Source: Candidatus Zipacnadia bacterium
Lineage (GTDB): Bacteria > Armatimonadota > UBA5377 > JALGUK01
Assembly (NCBI GenBank): GCA_029820875.1
Contig: JALGUK010000016.1
Coordinates: forward strand, 1-14,025
Reading direction: 5' to 3'
DNA: 14,025 nt
In this document: piece by piece, positions 1-8,406 of the stretch
How positions within the stretch are numbered: the first letter of the stretch is position 1
Layout of the letters: each line of letters opens with the position of its first letter
Position numbers and translations under genes: made by a program
The notes under the pieces: model-generated
What the model was told of the DNA's origin: nothing
The model's input: only the letters and a program-made list of their open reading frames with translations
Database searches by the model: none

Positions 1-128
1 TCATCGCCCTTGCGTTCATCGAAGCGCTGGTCATCTACGGACTGCTTATGTTCTTCATGTTGCAGGGGAAGCTACCGGGGGCGCAGGAGGCCTTGGAGGC
101 AATCAAGACCGCGGCTGGTGGTGGTTAG
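1..128 (+). CDS. atpE: ATP synthase Fo subunit c, C-terminal part (cut by window edge)
   Basis: This is the last 41 codons of the ring subunit that carries ions through Fo; the 5' part lies outside the window. The reading frame uses codons from position 3 and stops at TAG 126-128. The visible protein is the second transmembrane helix, with the motif AFIEALVIYGLL, followed by a short Gly-rich tail (AAGGG). The Glu in FIEAL is the conserved ion-carrying carboxylate. The residue after it is Ala, whereas Na+-type rings usually have Ser or Thr there, so a proton ring is more likely; the other Na+ ligand position (helix 1) is not visible. The Gly-rich tail extends a little beyond the usual hydrophobic end. 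It is followed by atpF after a 64-base spacer, as in classical atp operons. Identification rests on this motif plus position and is firm despite the truncation. Confidence 0.93.
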   Translation, partial: IALAFIEALVIYGLLMFFMLQGKLPGAQEALEAIKTAAGGG

Positions 129-147
129 ACTATATCGCGGTTACCGC
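128..147 (+). repeat. Intercistronic repeat copy 1 (atpE-atpF spacer)
   Basis: The sequence GACTATATCGCGG followed by TTACCGC begins on the last base of the atpE stop codon. It resembles 1245-1267 in the atpH-atpA spacer: the first 13 bases match at 12 positions, then TTAC follows in both. The segment contains a short inverted repeat, GCGG-TTA-CCGC. No known element is recognised; see the finding. Confidence 0.4.
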
Positions 148-192
148 AACCGTTTACTGGCGCCGAATCGCAACTTGCATCGGGTGTGAGTT

Positions 193-690
193 ATGGAGCA
201 GCTCACGCAGATTTTACATGATCTGCACATAAACGGTGCAGACCTGCTCGTCAATATAATCGGCTTTCTCATCGTGTGGTGGGTGCTGGCACGGTTCGTG
301 TTCGGGCCTATCCGCAGTATCAAGGCTGCGCGAGAGAAAGAAATCGCCCAAAGCCGTCGTGAGGAAATGGAGGCCCTACGCAAAGAGTACGAGCAGCGTC
401 TCGCCCAGATCGAAAAGGAGCAGCGCGACCGCATCGAGGAGGCAACTCGCCAGGCCCATCTGGCCCGCGAGCAGATCCTGGCGGAGGCGCGTGCTGAAAG
501 CGAAAAGCTGATTGCTCGGGGCCAGGCAGAGATAGCCCGCGAGCGGGAGAAGGCCATGGTTGAGCTTCGTGACCAGGTAGCGGACCTCGCCATCGAAGCG
601 GCTGAGGCCGTTCTGCGCGCATCTTTGGATGATGCGCATCACCGCAAGCTCGCACGCGAGTTTCTGGATGACCTGGAGCGAGTAAGATGA
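193..690 (+). CDS. atpF: ATP synthase Fo subunit b (peripheral stalk)
   Basis: Subunit b anchors the peripheral stalk in the membrane and holds F1 stationary against the rotating c-ring. The 165-residue product has one N-terminal transmembrane segment (about residues 16-37, rich in Val, Ile, Leu and Trp), then the typical FGPI turn. A long charged helix follows to the C terminus, with many Glu, Arg, Lys and Ala residues and almost no Pro or Gly, as expected for the right-handed coiled-coil dimer. The C-terminal AIEAAEAVLRASL stretch is the delta-contact region. Length is normal for the family (about 155-170). The ATG at 193 follows a weak purine stretch (GGTGTGAG). The stop codon overlaps the atpH start (ATGA, 687-690), indicating translational coupling. 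Only one b-type gene is present in the window. Confidence 0.95.
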   Translation: MEQLTQILHDLHINGADLLVNIIGFLIVWWVLARFVFGPIRSIKAAREKEIAQSRREEMEALRKEYEQRLAQIEKEQRDRIEEATRQAHLAREQILAEARAESEKLIARGQAEIAREREKAMVELRDQVADLAIEAAEAVLRASLDDAHHRKLAREFLDDLERVR

Positions 691-1241
691 TAAACGCCGG
701 AGCGGCGCGGCGCTATGCGCGTGCACTTTTCCAGTGGGCAGCCGAAAACGACCAGGTGACGCCTGTCCAGCAAGGGTTGGACCAGGTCATCGGTACTCTC
801 GAGGCATTGCCCGATCTGAAAAAGGCATTGATCCATCCGCTGATACCGGGCGAGAACAAGGAGCGGTTGATACAGCAGGCTTTTCGGGGGCGAATTCCCG
901 AGGGATTGTTCAACTTCCTGTTACTCTTGCGGAAGCGTCGCCGGATGAACTTGCTCCCTGTAATCAATGAAAACTTCGCCAGGCAGGCTCTCGAGTACCG
1001 GGGGATGGTGGAAGCGCAGGTTAGGGCCGCCGTTGCGCTTACAGACGATGAGATGGAACGCCTGCAACGCATACTTAACAGCAGGTTGAGCAAAAGGGCG
1101 CAGGTCAACGTGCAGATAGACCCTGAACTGATAGGCGGCTGGGTGGTGCGGGTCGGCGACACCGTTGTTGACGGGAGTATCAAGACTTCTTTAGAGAACC
1201 TGCGCGAGCGCATCGCCGCGTCGAGCCGCCGTGCCGTATAA
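687..1241 (+). CDS. atpH: ATP synthase F1 subunit delta (OSCP homologue)
   Basis: Delta caps the F1 head and ties it to subunit b, completing the stator. The 184-residue protein matches the family length (about 175-185). The N-terminal helical domain begins with ARRYARALFQWA, a typical Y-A-x-A-L-F start. The conserved C-terminal block IGGWVVRVGDTVVDGSIKTS, followed by LENLRERI, corresponds to the delta signature (G-G-x-x-x-x-x-G-D-x-x-x-D-x-S). The start overlaps the atpF stop by four bases, so translation is probably coupled. A 63-base spacer with a small repeat precedes atpA. Confidence 0.96.
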   Translation: MINAGAARRYARALFQWAAENDQVTPVQQGLDQVIGTLEALPDLKKALIHPLIPGENKERLIQQAFRGRIPEGLFNFLLLLRKRRRMNLLPVINENFARQALEYRGMVEAQVRAAVALTDDEMERLQRILNSRLSKRAQVNVQIDPELIGGWVVRVGDTVVDGSIKTSLENLRERIAASSRRAV

Positions 1242-1244
1242 GTT

Positions 1245-1267
1245 GACTACATCGCGGGTTACGCCGC
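1245..1267 (+). repeat. Intercistronic repeat copy 2 (atpH-atpA spacer)
   Basis: GACTACATCGCGG then GTTACGCCGC, four bases after the atpH stop codon. It is similar to 128-147 and also has GCGG and CCGC arms, here flanking GTTACG. The two spacers are almost the same length (64 and 63 bases) and both copies sit at the 5' end of the spacer. Function unknown. Confidence 0.4.
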
Positions 1268-1304
1268 TTCTGTGTATGTGCAGAACCAATAGGGGTGAAC
1301 CGGC

Positions 1305-2903
1305 GTGACGATAAAACCGGAAGAGGTAACTGACATCCTCCGCAAGGAGCTTGAGTCCTATCGCACCGAGCTTGAGATGGTGGATGTCGGCACCGTCCTG
1401 CAAGTCGGGGACGGCATTGCACGTGTTTGGGGACTGTCAGGCGTCATGGCCAGCGAGTTGGTGGAGTTCCCGGGCGGAATCTACGGCCTGGCGCTGAACC
1501 TGGAGGAGAATACGGTCGGGTGCATATTGATGGGGCCTGATGAACACATCGAAGAGGGCGACATCGTCAAGACCACCGGCCGAATCGCCCAGGTCCCCGT
1601 CGGTGAGAAGCTTCTTGGAAGAGTGGTGAACGCCCTCGGGCAGCCGCTTGACGGCAAAGGCCCTATCGTCACCGACCAGTACCGCCCGGTCGAAGGACGC
1701 GCGCCGGGCGTAGTGGATCGTCAGCCCGTCAAGGAGCCCCTGCAAACGGGTCTTAAGGCCATTGATTCGATGATTCCCATCGGCCGCGGGCAGCGTGAAC
1801 TGATTATCGGCGACCGTCAGACCGGTAAGACCGCTCTGGCTGTAGACACGATCATCAACCAGCGCGGCGGTGATGTTGTCTGCATTTATGTGGCAATAGG
1901 CCAAAAGCTCTCGAGCGTCGCTCAAGTGGTGGATGCCTTGACCCGTCACGGCGCAATGGAGTACACCGTGGTAGTGTCCGCCACCGCCTCCGACCCCGCC
2001 TCTATGCAGTACATCGCCCCATACGCAGGATGCGCTATCGGCGAGGAGGTCCGTGACCGCGGCGGCCATGCGCTGGTCATTTATGATGACCTAACCAAGC
2101 ATGCACAGGCCTATCGGCAGATTTCGCTGCTGCTACGGAGGCCTCCGGGCCGCGAGGCCTACCCGGGAGACATATTCAATCTCCATTCGCGCTTGCTGGA
2201 GCGCGCGGCCAAGCTGTCAGACGAGCTTGGCGGGGGGTCTCTGACCGCGCTGCCGATTGTCGAGACGCAGGCGGGGGACATCTCTGCCTACATCCCAACC
2301 AACGTCATCTCCATTACCGACGGGCAGATTTACCTGGAGACCGACCTTTTCTACGCCGGTGTCCGGCCGGCCATCAACGTGGGCCTGTCGGTGTCCCGCG
2401 TCGGCGGCGACGCGCAGAATCGGGCAATGCGTACAGTCGCTAAAACCCTTAAGCTGGACATGGCCGACTATCGAGAGGTTGCCGCATTCGCTCAGTTCGC
2501 ATCCGAACTTGATGCCGCCACCCAGGCCCAGCTCGCACGAGGGGAACGCATGGTCGAGCTTCTCAAGCAGAACCAGTACGCCCCCATGGACGTAACCGAC
2601 CAGGTCCTCGTGATATATGCGGGTGTCCACGGGTACCTGGATGACCTTGCGGTAAGCCAGATAGCCGCATTCGAGCAGGACTTCATCAAGTACATGCGCG
2701 AGCGCTATCCGGAGATCGTGCACCGGCTCAGCACGGAAAAAGACCTTTCCGATGACCTCGCCGAGAAGATCGACGCGGCGCTCGCCGAGTTCAATAAGTC
2801 CCGCGAGGCCCCAGAGGAGGGCCAGCCTGCACCCGCCGGAGAGTCAAGCAAACCCGACCAGACCCCTTCCGAGGACGAAGAATCTGATACTGGAACCAAC
2901 TAA
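1305..2903 (+). CDS. atpA: ATP synthase F1 subunit alpha
   Basis: Alpha forms the hexamer head with beta and carries the non-catalytic nucleotide sites. The start is GTG 1305, preceded by AGGGGTG at 1291-1297 (7-base spacing). The 532-residue protein shows the N-terminal beta-barrel ([21 protein letters not shown]), the Walker A loop GDRQTGKT at residues 169-176, the Walker B region [14 protein letters not shown], and the family signature [14 protein letters not shown]. The Arg in SRVGG (residue 365) is the arginine finger reaching the catalytic site of beta. The C-terminal helical domain ends near EFNKSR; about 35 further residues form an acidic, Pro/Ser-rich tail (Glu, Asp, Ser and Pro dominate), longer than the usual roughly 500-515 residue protein. 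The stop is two bases before the atpG start. Function is certain; only the tail is unusual. Confidence 0.98.
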   Translation: MTIKPEEVTDILRKELESYRTELEMVDVGTVLQVGDGIARVWGLSGVMASELVEFPGGIYGLALNLEENTVGCILMGPDEHIEEGDIVKTTGRIAQVPVGEKLLGRVVNALGQPLDGKGPIVTDQYRPVEGRAPGVVDRQPVKEPLQTGLKAIDSMIPIGRGQRELIIGDRQTGKTALAVDTIINQRGGDVVCIYVAIGQKLSSVAQVVDALTRHGAMEYTVVVSATASDPASMQYIAPYAGCAIGEEVRDRGGHALVIYDDLTKHAQAYRQISLLLRRPPGREAYPGDIFNLHSRLLERAAKLSDELGGGSLTALPIVETQAGDISAYIPTNVISITDGQIYLETDLFYAGVRPAINVGLSVSRVGGDAQNRAMRTVAKTLKLDMADYREVAAFAQFASELDAATQAQLARGERMVELLKQNQYAPMDVTDQVLVIYAGVHGYLDDLAVSQIAAFEQDFIKYMRERYPEIVHRLSTEKDLSDDLAEKIDAALAEFNKSREAPEEGQPAPAGESSKPDQTPSEDEESDTGTN

Positions 2904-2905
2904 AG

Positions 2906-3772
2906 ATGCTCAACACACGGCAGATTCGGCGGAAGATTCGAACGGTCAAAAACATCCAGCAGATCACTCAGGCCATGAAGATGGTGGCCGCAGCCCGACT
3001 TAAGCGCGTCCAGGCGAAGGTCGAGGCCGGACGAGTCTACTGGGAAAGGATGCAGCAAATCGTCGAACGAGTGGCTCCGCTGGCCGGAGAAATTAAGCAT
3101 CCCCTCCTTGATGTCCGAGAGCCGGCCCGGGACACGGTCGTGTTGGCTGTCGCCGGTGAAAAGGGGCTTTGCGGGAGCTATAATATCAACATTCTGCGCA
3201 AAACCGAGCGCTTTATCGAGGAGCAGGAGACGCCCGTACGGCTTATCACTGTAGGCAGAAAGGCCACAGTATACTTCACCAATCGCGGTTATGAAGTGAT
3301 TGACCACTTCCCGCAGATAACGGTCGGGGGGGACTTCGCCGACGCCCTCAGGATTGCTCACCGGACAAGAGAGCTGTATGAAACACAACAGACAGACCGA
3401 ATCTTCGTGGCTTACACGCGTTTCGTTTCTGCGATGACATACGAGCCGACTATCATGCGGCTGCTGCCGGTTGCCGGACCGCAGGACATGCCCGCGGAGG
3501 GCTTGGTGCTGCCGTACGAGTTCGAGCCCGAACCGAGCATACTCTTCGGACGTTTGCTACCCCGGTATGTAGACACGCAAATCTATCACCTCCTGATGGA
3601 GGCGTCCGCCAGCGAGTACGGAGCTCGAATGGTGGCCATGACCAACGCAACCGACAACGCTGCGGACATGATTGAAAGCCTCACATTGACCTATCACAAG
3701 GCCCGACAGGCTTCCATCACCAGGGAGCTTCTCGAAATCGTAGCCGGCGCTGACGCACTCAAACAGCAGTAA
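2906..3772 (+). CDS. atpG: ATP synthase F1 subunit gamma (central rotor shaft)
   Basis: Gamma is the rotating shaft that transmits c-ring rotation into the alpha/beta head. The 288-residue product has both diagnostic ends. The N-terminal helix reads TRQIRRKIRTVKNIQQITQA and continues into MKMVAAARLKR. The C-terminal helix contains ATDNAADMIESLTL and ARQASITRELLEIVAGADAL. The Rossmann-like middle has the motif GEKGLCGSYNINI. Length is normal. The ATG at 2906 is two bases after the atpA stop and has no strong Shine-Dalgarno sequence, so it probably depends on ribosomes arriving from atpA. Confidence 0.97.
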   Translation: MLNTRQIRRKIRTVKNIQQITQAMKMVAAARLKRVQAKVEAGRVYWERMQQIVERVAPLAGEIKHPLLDVREPARDTVVLAVAGEKGLCGSYNINILRKTERFIEEQETPVRLITVGRKATVYFTNRGYEVIDHFPQITVGGDFADALRIAHRTRELYETQQTDRIFVAYTRFVSAMTYEPTIMRLLPVAGPQDMPAEGLVLPYEFEPEPSILFGRLLPRYVDTQIYHLLMEASASEYGARMVAMTNATDNAADMIESLTLTYHKARQASITRELLEIVAGADALKQQ

Positions 3773-3799
3773 ATAGACGTCAATGTGCCCCGAAGTTGA

Positions 3800-5239
<1,440 letters not shown>

Positions 5240-5243
5240 ACCG

Positions 5244-5672
5244 ATGGACACCGACAACGCATTCCGGCTTCAAGTGGCGACGCAAGAGCGAGTTGTGTTC
5301 GACGAAAGAGTAGTATCGGTGGTGGCGCCCGGCGTGGAAGGTTACTTCGGCATCCTGCGGGGGCGTGCACCATTGATTGCCGAGCTCGGATTAGGTATCA
5401 TGAAGGTCACTCTGGCAGACGGTCAGGTCCTGCGGATGGCCCTGACCGGAGGTATCCTGGAATGCAGCCACAATGAGGTAGTTGTGCTGGCTGATGTTGC
5501 TGAACGGTCAGATGAGATTGACACTCAACGCGCGCAGGCGGCCGCCGAGCGGGCCCGGCGACGCCTCTACGAACAGGAGCGCCAGCAAGGTATTGATGCT
5601 GAGCGGGCGCGTGTGGCACTCATGCGGGCGCTGAATCGCCTGAAGGCGGCTCAGGGCAAAGAGGAGAATTAA
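5244..5672 (+). CDS. atpC: ATP synthase F1 subunit epsilon
   Basis: Epsilon sits at the base of the rotor and can inhibit ATP hydrolysis when its C-terminal helices extend. The start is ATG 5244, four bases after the atpD stop, with GGGAGA at 5228-5233. Residues 1-85 form the beta-sandwich (FRLQVATQERVVFDERVVSV, GYFGILRGRAPLIAELG). Residues 88-142 form the two-helix hairpin, rich in Ala, Arg and Glu. IDTQRA at residues 92-97 matches the (I/L)DxxRA motif linked to ATP binding in Bacillus epsilon, so ATP-sensing control is plausible. The length of 142 is normal for the long two-domain form. It is the last gene of the operon, with a terminator 46 bases later. Confidence 0.95.
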   Translation: MDTDNAFRLQVATQERVVFDERVVSVVAPGVEGYFGILRGRAPLIAELGLGIMKVTLADGQVLRMALTGGILECSHNEVVVLADVAERSDEIDTQRAQAAAERARRRLYEQERQQGIDAERARVALMRALNRLKAAQGKEEN

Positions 5673-5717
5673 GTTGGGCGGAAGGAATCGGCGAGCGCAG
5701 ACTGAATATACAAGTGT

Positions 5718-5746
5718 AAGTTAGTGAGCGACGTCACTTATTTTTT
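5718..5746 (+). terminator. Rho-independent terminator of the atp operon
   Basis: Left arm AAGTTAGTGA (5718-5727), loop GCGACG, right arm TCACTTATTT (5734-5743). The stem is 10 pairs with one T-T mismatch and one G-T pair, and the T run continues to 5746. It lies 46 bases after atpC and before the probable murA promoter, so it separates two transcription units. Confidence 0.75.
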
Positions 5747-5774
5747 ACAAATTCTCCTCAATCTCGGCAGTTTG

Positions 5775-5783
5775 TGATACAAT
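5775..5783 (+). promoter_or_regulatory. Probable extended -10 promoter for murA-mreB
   Basis: TGATACAAT fits the extended -10 consensus TGnTATAAT with one mismatch. No good -35 box is visible 16-18 bases upstream, as is common for extended -10 promoters. It lies 29 bases after the atp terminator T run. Transcription would begin near 5790 and give a leader of about 200 bases before murA. Confidence 0.45.
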
Positions 5784-5993
5784 ATGCGTGACGAGGCCGG
5801 CGCAAGAAGGAGGTGGATTTAGCCTTTCGTCAAGGGCCGGACTGAACTATCTTCATCAGCCCCATTGCAGTCAGCGTCTGGCCGAGACAGAGCAAATAGT
5901 GTTATTTGGCCTCGGCTGGGTGCTTTCATGGTAAGGGTCGCAGCATCGGTCGAGCCCAGGCGTCTGGCGAATTCGCATCTGGGAGGGACAACT
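5784..5993 (+). promoter_or_regulatory. Long murA leader with hairpin and orphan Shine-Dalgarno sequence
   Basis: Part of the 321-base gap between atpC and murA; no complete gene is recognised here. Position 5807-5814 is a perfect AAGGAGGT with no usable start codon at normal spacing: the only frame is GTG 5813, ten codons, with the Shine-Dalgarno sequence abutting the start. Position 5881-5916 folds into an outer stem GCCGAG/CTCGGC and an inner perfect stem CAAATA/TATTTG closed by GTGT. GACTG (5840-5844) can pair with CAGTC (5868-5872). GGGAGG at 5981-5986 is the murA ribosome binding site. It matches no riboswitch class I know. Confidence 0.4.
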
Positions 5994-7292
5994 GTGGACA
6001 GGTTTCACGTTTCCGGGGGGCAGCCGCTCCACGGGACTGTCGCAGTTAGTGGAAGTAAGAACGGGTCGCTGCCGCTTCTGGCAGCTTCTCTTCTAGTAAA
6101 TGGCACGACGATTATCGAGAACGTTCCGGATATCGATGACGTCGCGACAATGATTGAGATGCTTTCGGCGTTGGGAGCACGTACTGAGTTCCAGCCGTCG
6201 GGAGCCCTGAAGATAGATTCCACGTCGCTGTCGTGTGCCGAAGCACCTTATGAACTGGTACGCAAGATGCGTGCCTCCTTCTATGTGGCCGGACCTCTGC
6301 TTGCCCGCCTGGGAGAAGCGCGGGTTCCGCTGCCAGGCGGTTGCGTTATCGGAAGCCGCCCTGTGGACTTTCACATCGCTGGCTTTAAGGCCCTCGGCGC
6401 GGAGATTCACGAGGGGCACGGAGTTATGCATGCCAAGGCCCGCCGGTTGCACGGAGCGCGGATCTATCTAAATCCCCGCTTTTGCAGCGTCGGCGCTACG
6501 GTCAATATCCTGATGGCTGCGGTAACGGCTGACGGCGCTACGGTCATTGAGAACGCATCCCGCGAGCCGGAGGTCGTGGACTGTGCACGCTTTCTCGTGG
6601 AAACCGGTGCCGACATCTCCGGGATTGGAACGCCATGCTTGAGGATTAAGGGGGTGCCACCGGGCAGCTTGCGCGGCTGTCGCCATCGTGTGATTCCGGA
6701 CCGCGTAGAGGCGGGTACCTATCTCCTGGCGGGCGCGGCGACCCGAGGCGACGTTACAGTCACAAGCATCAACCCCGACTGGATAGGGGTCTTTCTCGAA
6801 TCGCTGCGCGACTCCGGTGTCTTGATTGAAACCCGGGGTGATACTATTCGGGCGATCGGCGACAAACGGCCGAGAGCTTTCGACGCCATGACCGCTCCCT
6901 ATCCCGGCTTCCCCACTGACCTTCAGCCCCAGACCGTTGTCCTCATGTCCATCGCACACGGGCGCAGCATTATGGAGGAGACCCTTCACGACGCACGTTT
7001 CAATTACGTGGACGAGTTGCGCCGTATGGGTGCCAATATCAGAACATTCGGCCAGACTGCTGTCATAGACGGCGTCGAGCGTCTTTCCGGTGCCCCGATT
7101 GAGGCTCGGGACCTGCGAGCAGGCGCAGCCCTGATGATTGCAGGGCTGGCGGCCGACGGGGAGACCCAGCTTACGGGTGCATCGCACATTGACCGCGGTT
7201 ATGAGCGCATGGATGAGAAACTGCGAGGGCTTGGAGGCGACGTCGTAAGAATCGGTCTGAATCCGCGCCAGAGAAGATTATGTTTGGCTTAG
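5994..7292 (+). CDS. murA: UDP-N-acetylglucosamine 1-carboxyvinyltransferase
   Basis: MurA transfers enolpyruvate from phosphoenolpyruvate to UDP-GlcNAc in the cytoplasm, the first committed step of peptidoglycan synthesis. I place the start at GTG 5994, seven bases after GGAGG (5982-5986). The 432-residue protein then begins VDRFHVSGGQPLHGTVAVSG, as the family does, with Lys22-Asn23 in the exact expected place. The frame is open upstream to 5865, but that extension looks like leader sequence. Catalytic Cys117 lies in LPGGCVIGSRPVD (Cys115 in E. coli), so the enzyme should be fosfomycin-sensitive; resistant homologues carry Asp there. Asp309 in FPTDLQPQ, Arg375 in DLRAG and Arg401 in IDRGYE are also present. 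Its last 13 bases overlap mreB. Placement right after the atp operon recalls B. subtilis murAA. Confidence 0.96.
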   Translation: MDRFHVSGGQPLHGTVAVSGSKNGSLPLLAASLLVNGTTIIENVPDIDDVATMIEMLSALGARTEFQPSGALKIDSTSLSCAEAPYELVRKMRASFYVAGPLLARLGEARVPLPGGCVIGSRPVDFHIAGFKALGAEIHEGHGVMHAKARRLHGARIYLNPRFCSVGATVNILMAAVTADGATVIENASREPEVVDCARFLVETGADISGIGTPCLRIKGVPPGSLRGCRHRVIPDRVEAGTYLLAGAATRGDVTVTSINPDWIGVFLESLRDSGVLIETRGDTIRAIGDKRPRAFDAMTAPYPGFPTDLQPQTVVLMSIAHGRSIMEETLHDARFNYVDELRRMGANIRTFGQTAVIDGVERLSGAPIEARDLRAGAALMIAGLAADGETQLTGASHIDRGYERMDEKLRGLGGDVVRIGLNPRQRRLCLA

Positions 7293-8317
7293 TTGAAGCT
7301 CTCGGCATCGACCTCGGAACAGCAAATATCGTTGTCTACGTCCGCCGGCGCGGCATCGTCCTTCGCGAGCCGTCTGTGGTTGCCGTTGAGAAGTCCACCA
7401 ACCGTACCCTCGCGGTCGGTGAAGAAGCGCGATTGATGCTGGGGCGCACGCCGGGCAACATCGTTGCGACACGCCCGCTGCGCGACGGCGTCATCGCAGA
7501 CTATACCGTCACCAGAGACATGCTCGCATATTTGCTGCGAAAGGTGGCGGGCCGCCGCTCTACCCTCTTCGGACTAATGAAGCCCGTCGTGGTTGTTTCC
7601 ATCCCCGCGAAAGCGACCGGCGTTGAGAGGCGGGCGGTTCTGGAGGCTGCTGTCGCGGCCGGTGCCAGGAAGGCCTATCCCATTGAGGAGCCGATGGCGG
7701 CGGCGATCGGTGCAGGGCTGCCGATTGCGAACGCAGGCGGGAACATGGTGGTGGACATCGGCGGCGGGACGACCGATGTGGCTGTGATATCGCTTGGGGG
7801 CATTGTGACCAGCGATTCTCTGCGCCTGGGCGGGAACCACATGGATGAGGCTATCGTGCGGCATATCAAGCGGGTGTACAACCTCCTGATAGGCGAGCGA
7901 ACGGCTGAGGAAATCAAGATTACAATCGGTTCCGCATTCCAACTGGAACAGGAGACCGAGATGGAGGTTCGGGGACGGGACCTGGTAAGCGGATTGCCCC
8001 AGACGGTGTCAGTGAACTCGGCGGAGGTGCGCGAGGCATTGGCAGAGCCCGTGATGTCCATCGTCGAACGGGTCAAGAGCGTACTGGAGCAGACCCCACC
8101 CGAGCTGTCCGCTGACATTATTGAGCGTGGAATCACACTGACGGGCGGGGGAGCGCTGCTGGTGGGCATAGACCGCGTGCTGGAGTTGGAGACAGGCATA
8201 CCCGTGCATGTGGCCGACGACCCTATCTCGTCTGTGGCAATGGGTACAGGCCGCGTTCTGGATGAACTGAGCGCACTGAGCGACATGAATGGTCTTACAA
8301 GCTTCGAATACGCCTGA
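7280..8317 (+). CDS. mreB: Rod-shape actin homologue MreB/Mbl
   Basis: MreB-family proteins polymerise on the inner membrane face and guide lateral wall synthesis. The 345-residue product has the full actin-fold set: phosphate-1 loop DLGTAN (residues 11-16), the catalytic-region Glu in PIEEPMAAAIG, phosphate-2 loop DIGGGTTDV (159-167) and adenosine motif TGGGA (288-292). Length is normal. Start ATG 7280 lies inside the murA end (13-base overlap), with only a weak purine-rich stretch upstream, so translation is probably coupled to murA. No mreC or mreD follows; the next gene converges from the other strand. The atpC-murA-mreB order resembles the Bacillus neighbourhood that ends in mbl, so this may be the Mbl-type paralogue. 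The family is certain; the paralogue is not. Confidence 0.95.
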   Translation: MFGLVEALGIDLGTANIVVYVRRRGIVLREPSVVAVEKSTNRTLAVGEEARLMLGRTPGNIVATRPLRDGVIADYTVTRDMLAYLLRKVAGRRSTLFGLMKPVVVVSIPAKATGVERRAVLEAAVAAGARKAYPIEEPMAAAIGAGLPIANAGGNMVVDIGGGTTDVAVISLGGIVTSDSLRLGGNHMDEAIVRHIKRVYNLLIGERTAEEIKITIGSAFQLEQETEMEVRGRDLVSGLPQTVSVNSAEVREALAEPVMSIVERVKSVLEQTPPELSADIIERGITLTGGGALLVGIDRVLELETGIPVHVADDPISSVAMGTGRVLDELSALSDMNGLTSFEYA

Positions 8318-8343
8318 GAAACATCGGCGGGATCTAAAGAGAA

Positions 8344-8372
8344 GCAGCCCCCTCTGTTACGGAGGGGGCTGC
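8344..8372. terminator. Strong hairpin between convergent mreB and groEL (likely bidirectional terminator)
   Basis: A perfect 11-bp inverted repeat, GCAGCCCCCTC (8344-8354) and GAGGGGGCTGC (8362-8372), with a seven-base loop. It lies 26 bases after the mreB stop and 34 bases after the groEL stop on the other strand. Neither side has a long T run (CAACTTTA on the plus side, TTCTCTTTAG on the minus side), so it may act weakly in each direction or protect 3' ends. Confidence 0.75.
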
Positions 8373-8406
8373 CAACTTTACGTATGGAACGGGAGTAGAT
8401 GCTCAG

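Noticed and set aside
5865..5993. Extended N terminus for MurA (from 5865 or ATG 5928)
   Set aside because: The 43 or 22 extra residues have no family counterpart and overlap the leader hairpin; GTG 5994 has GGGAGG and the canonical start.
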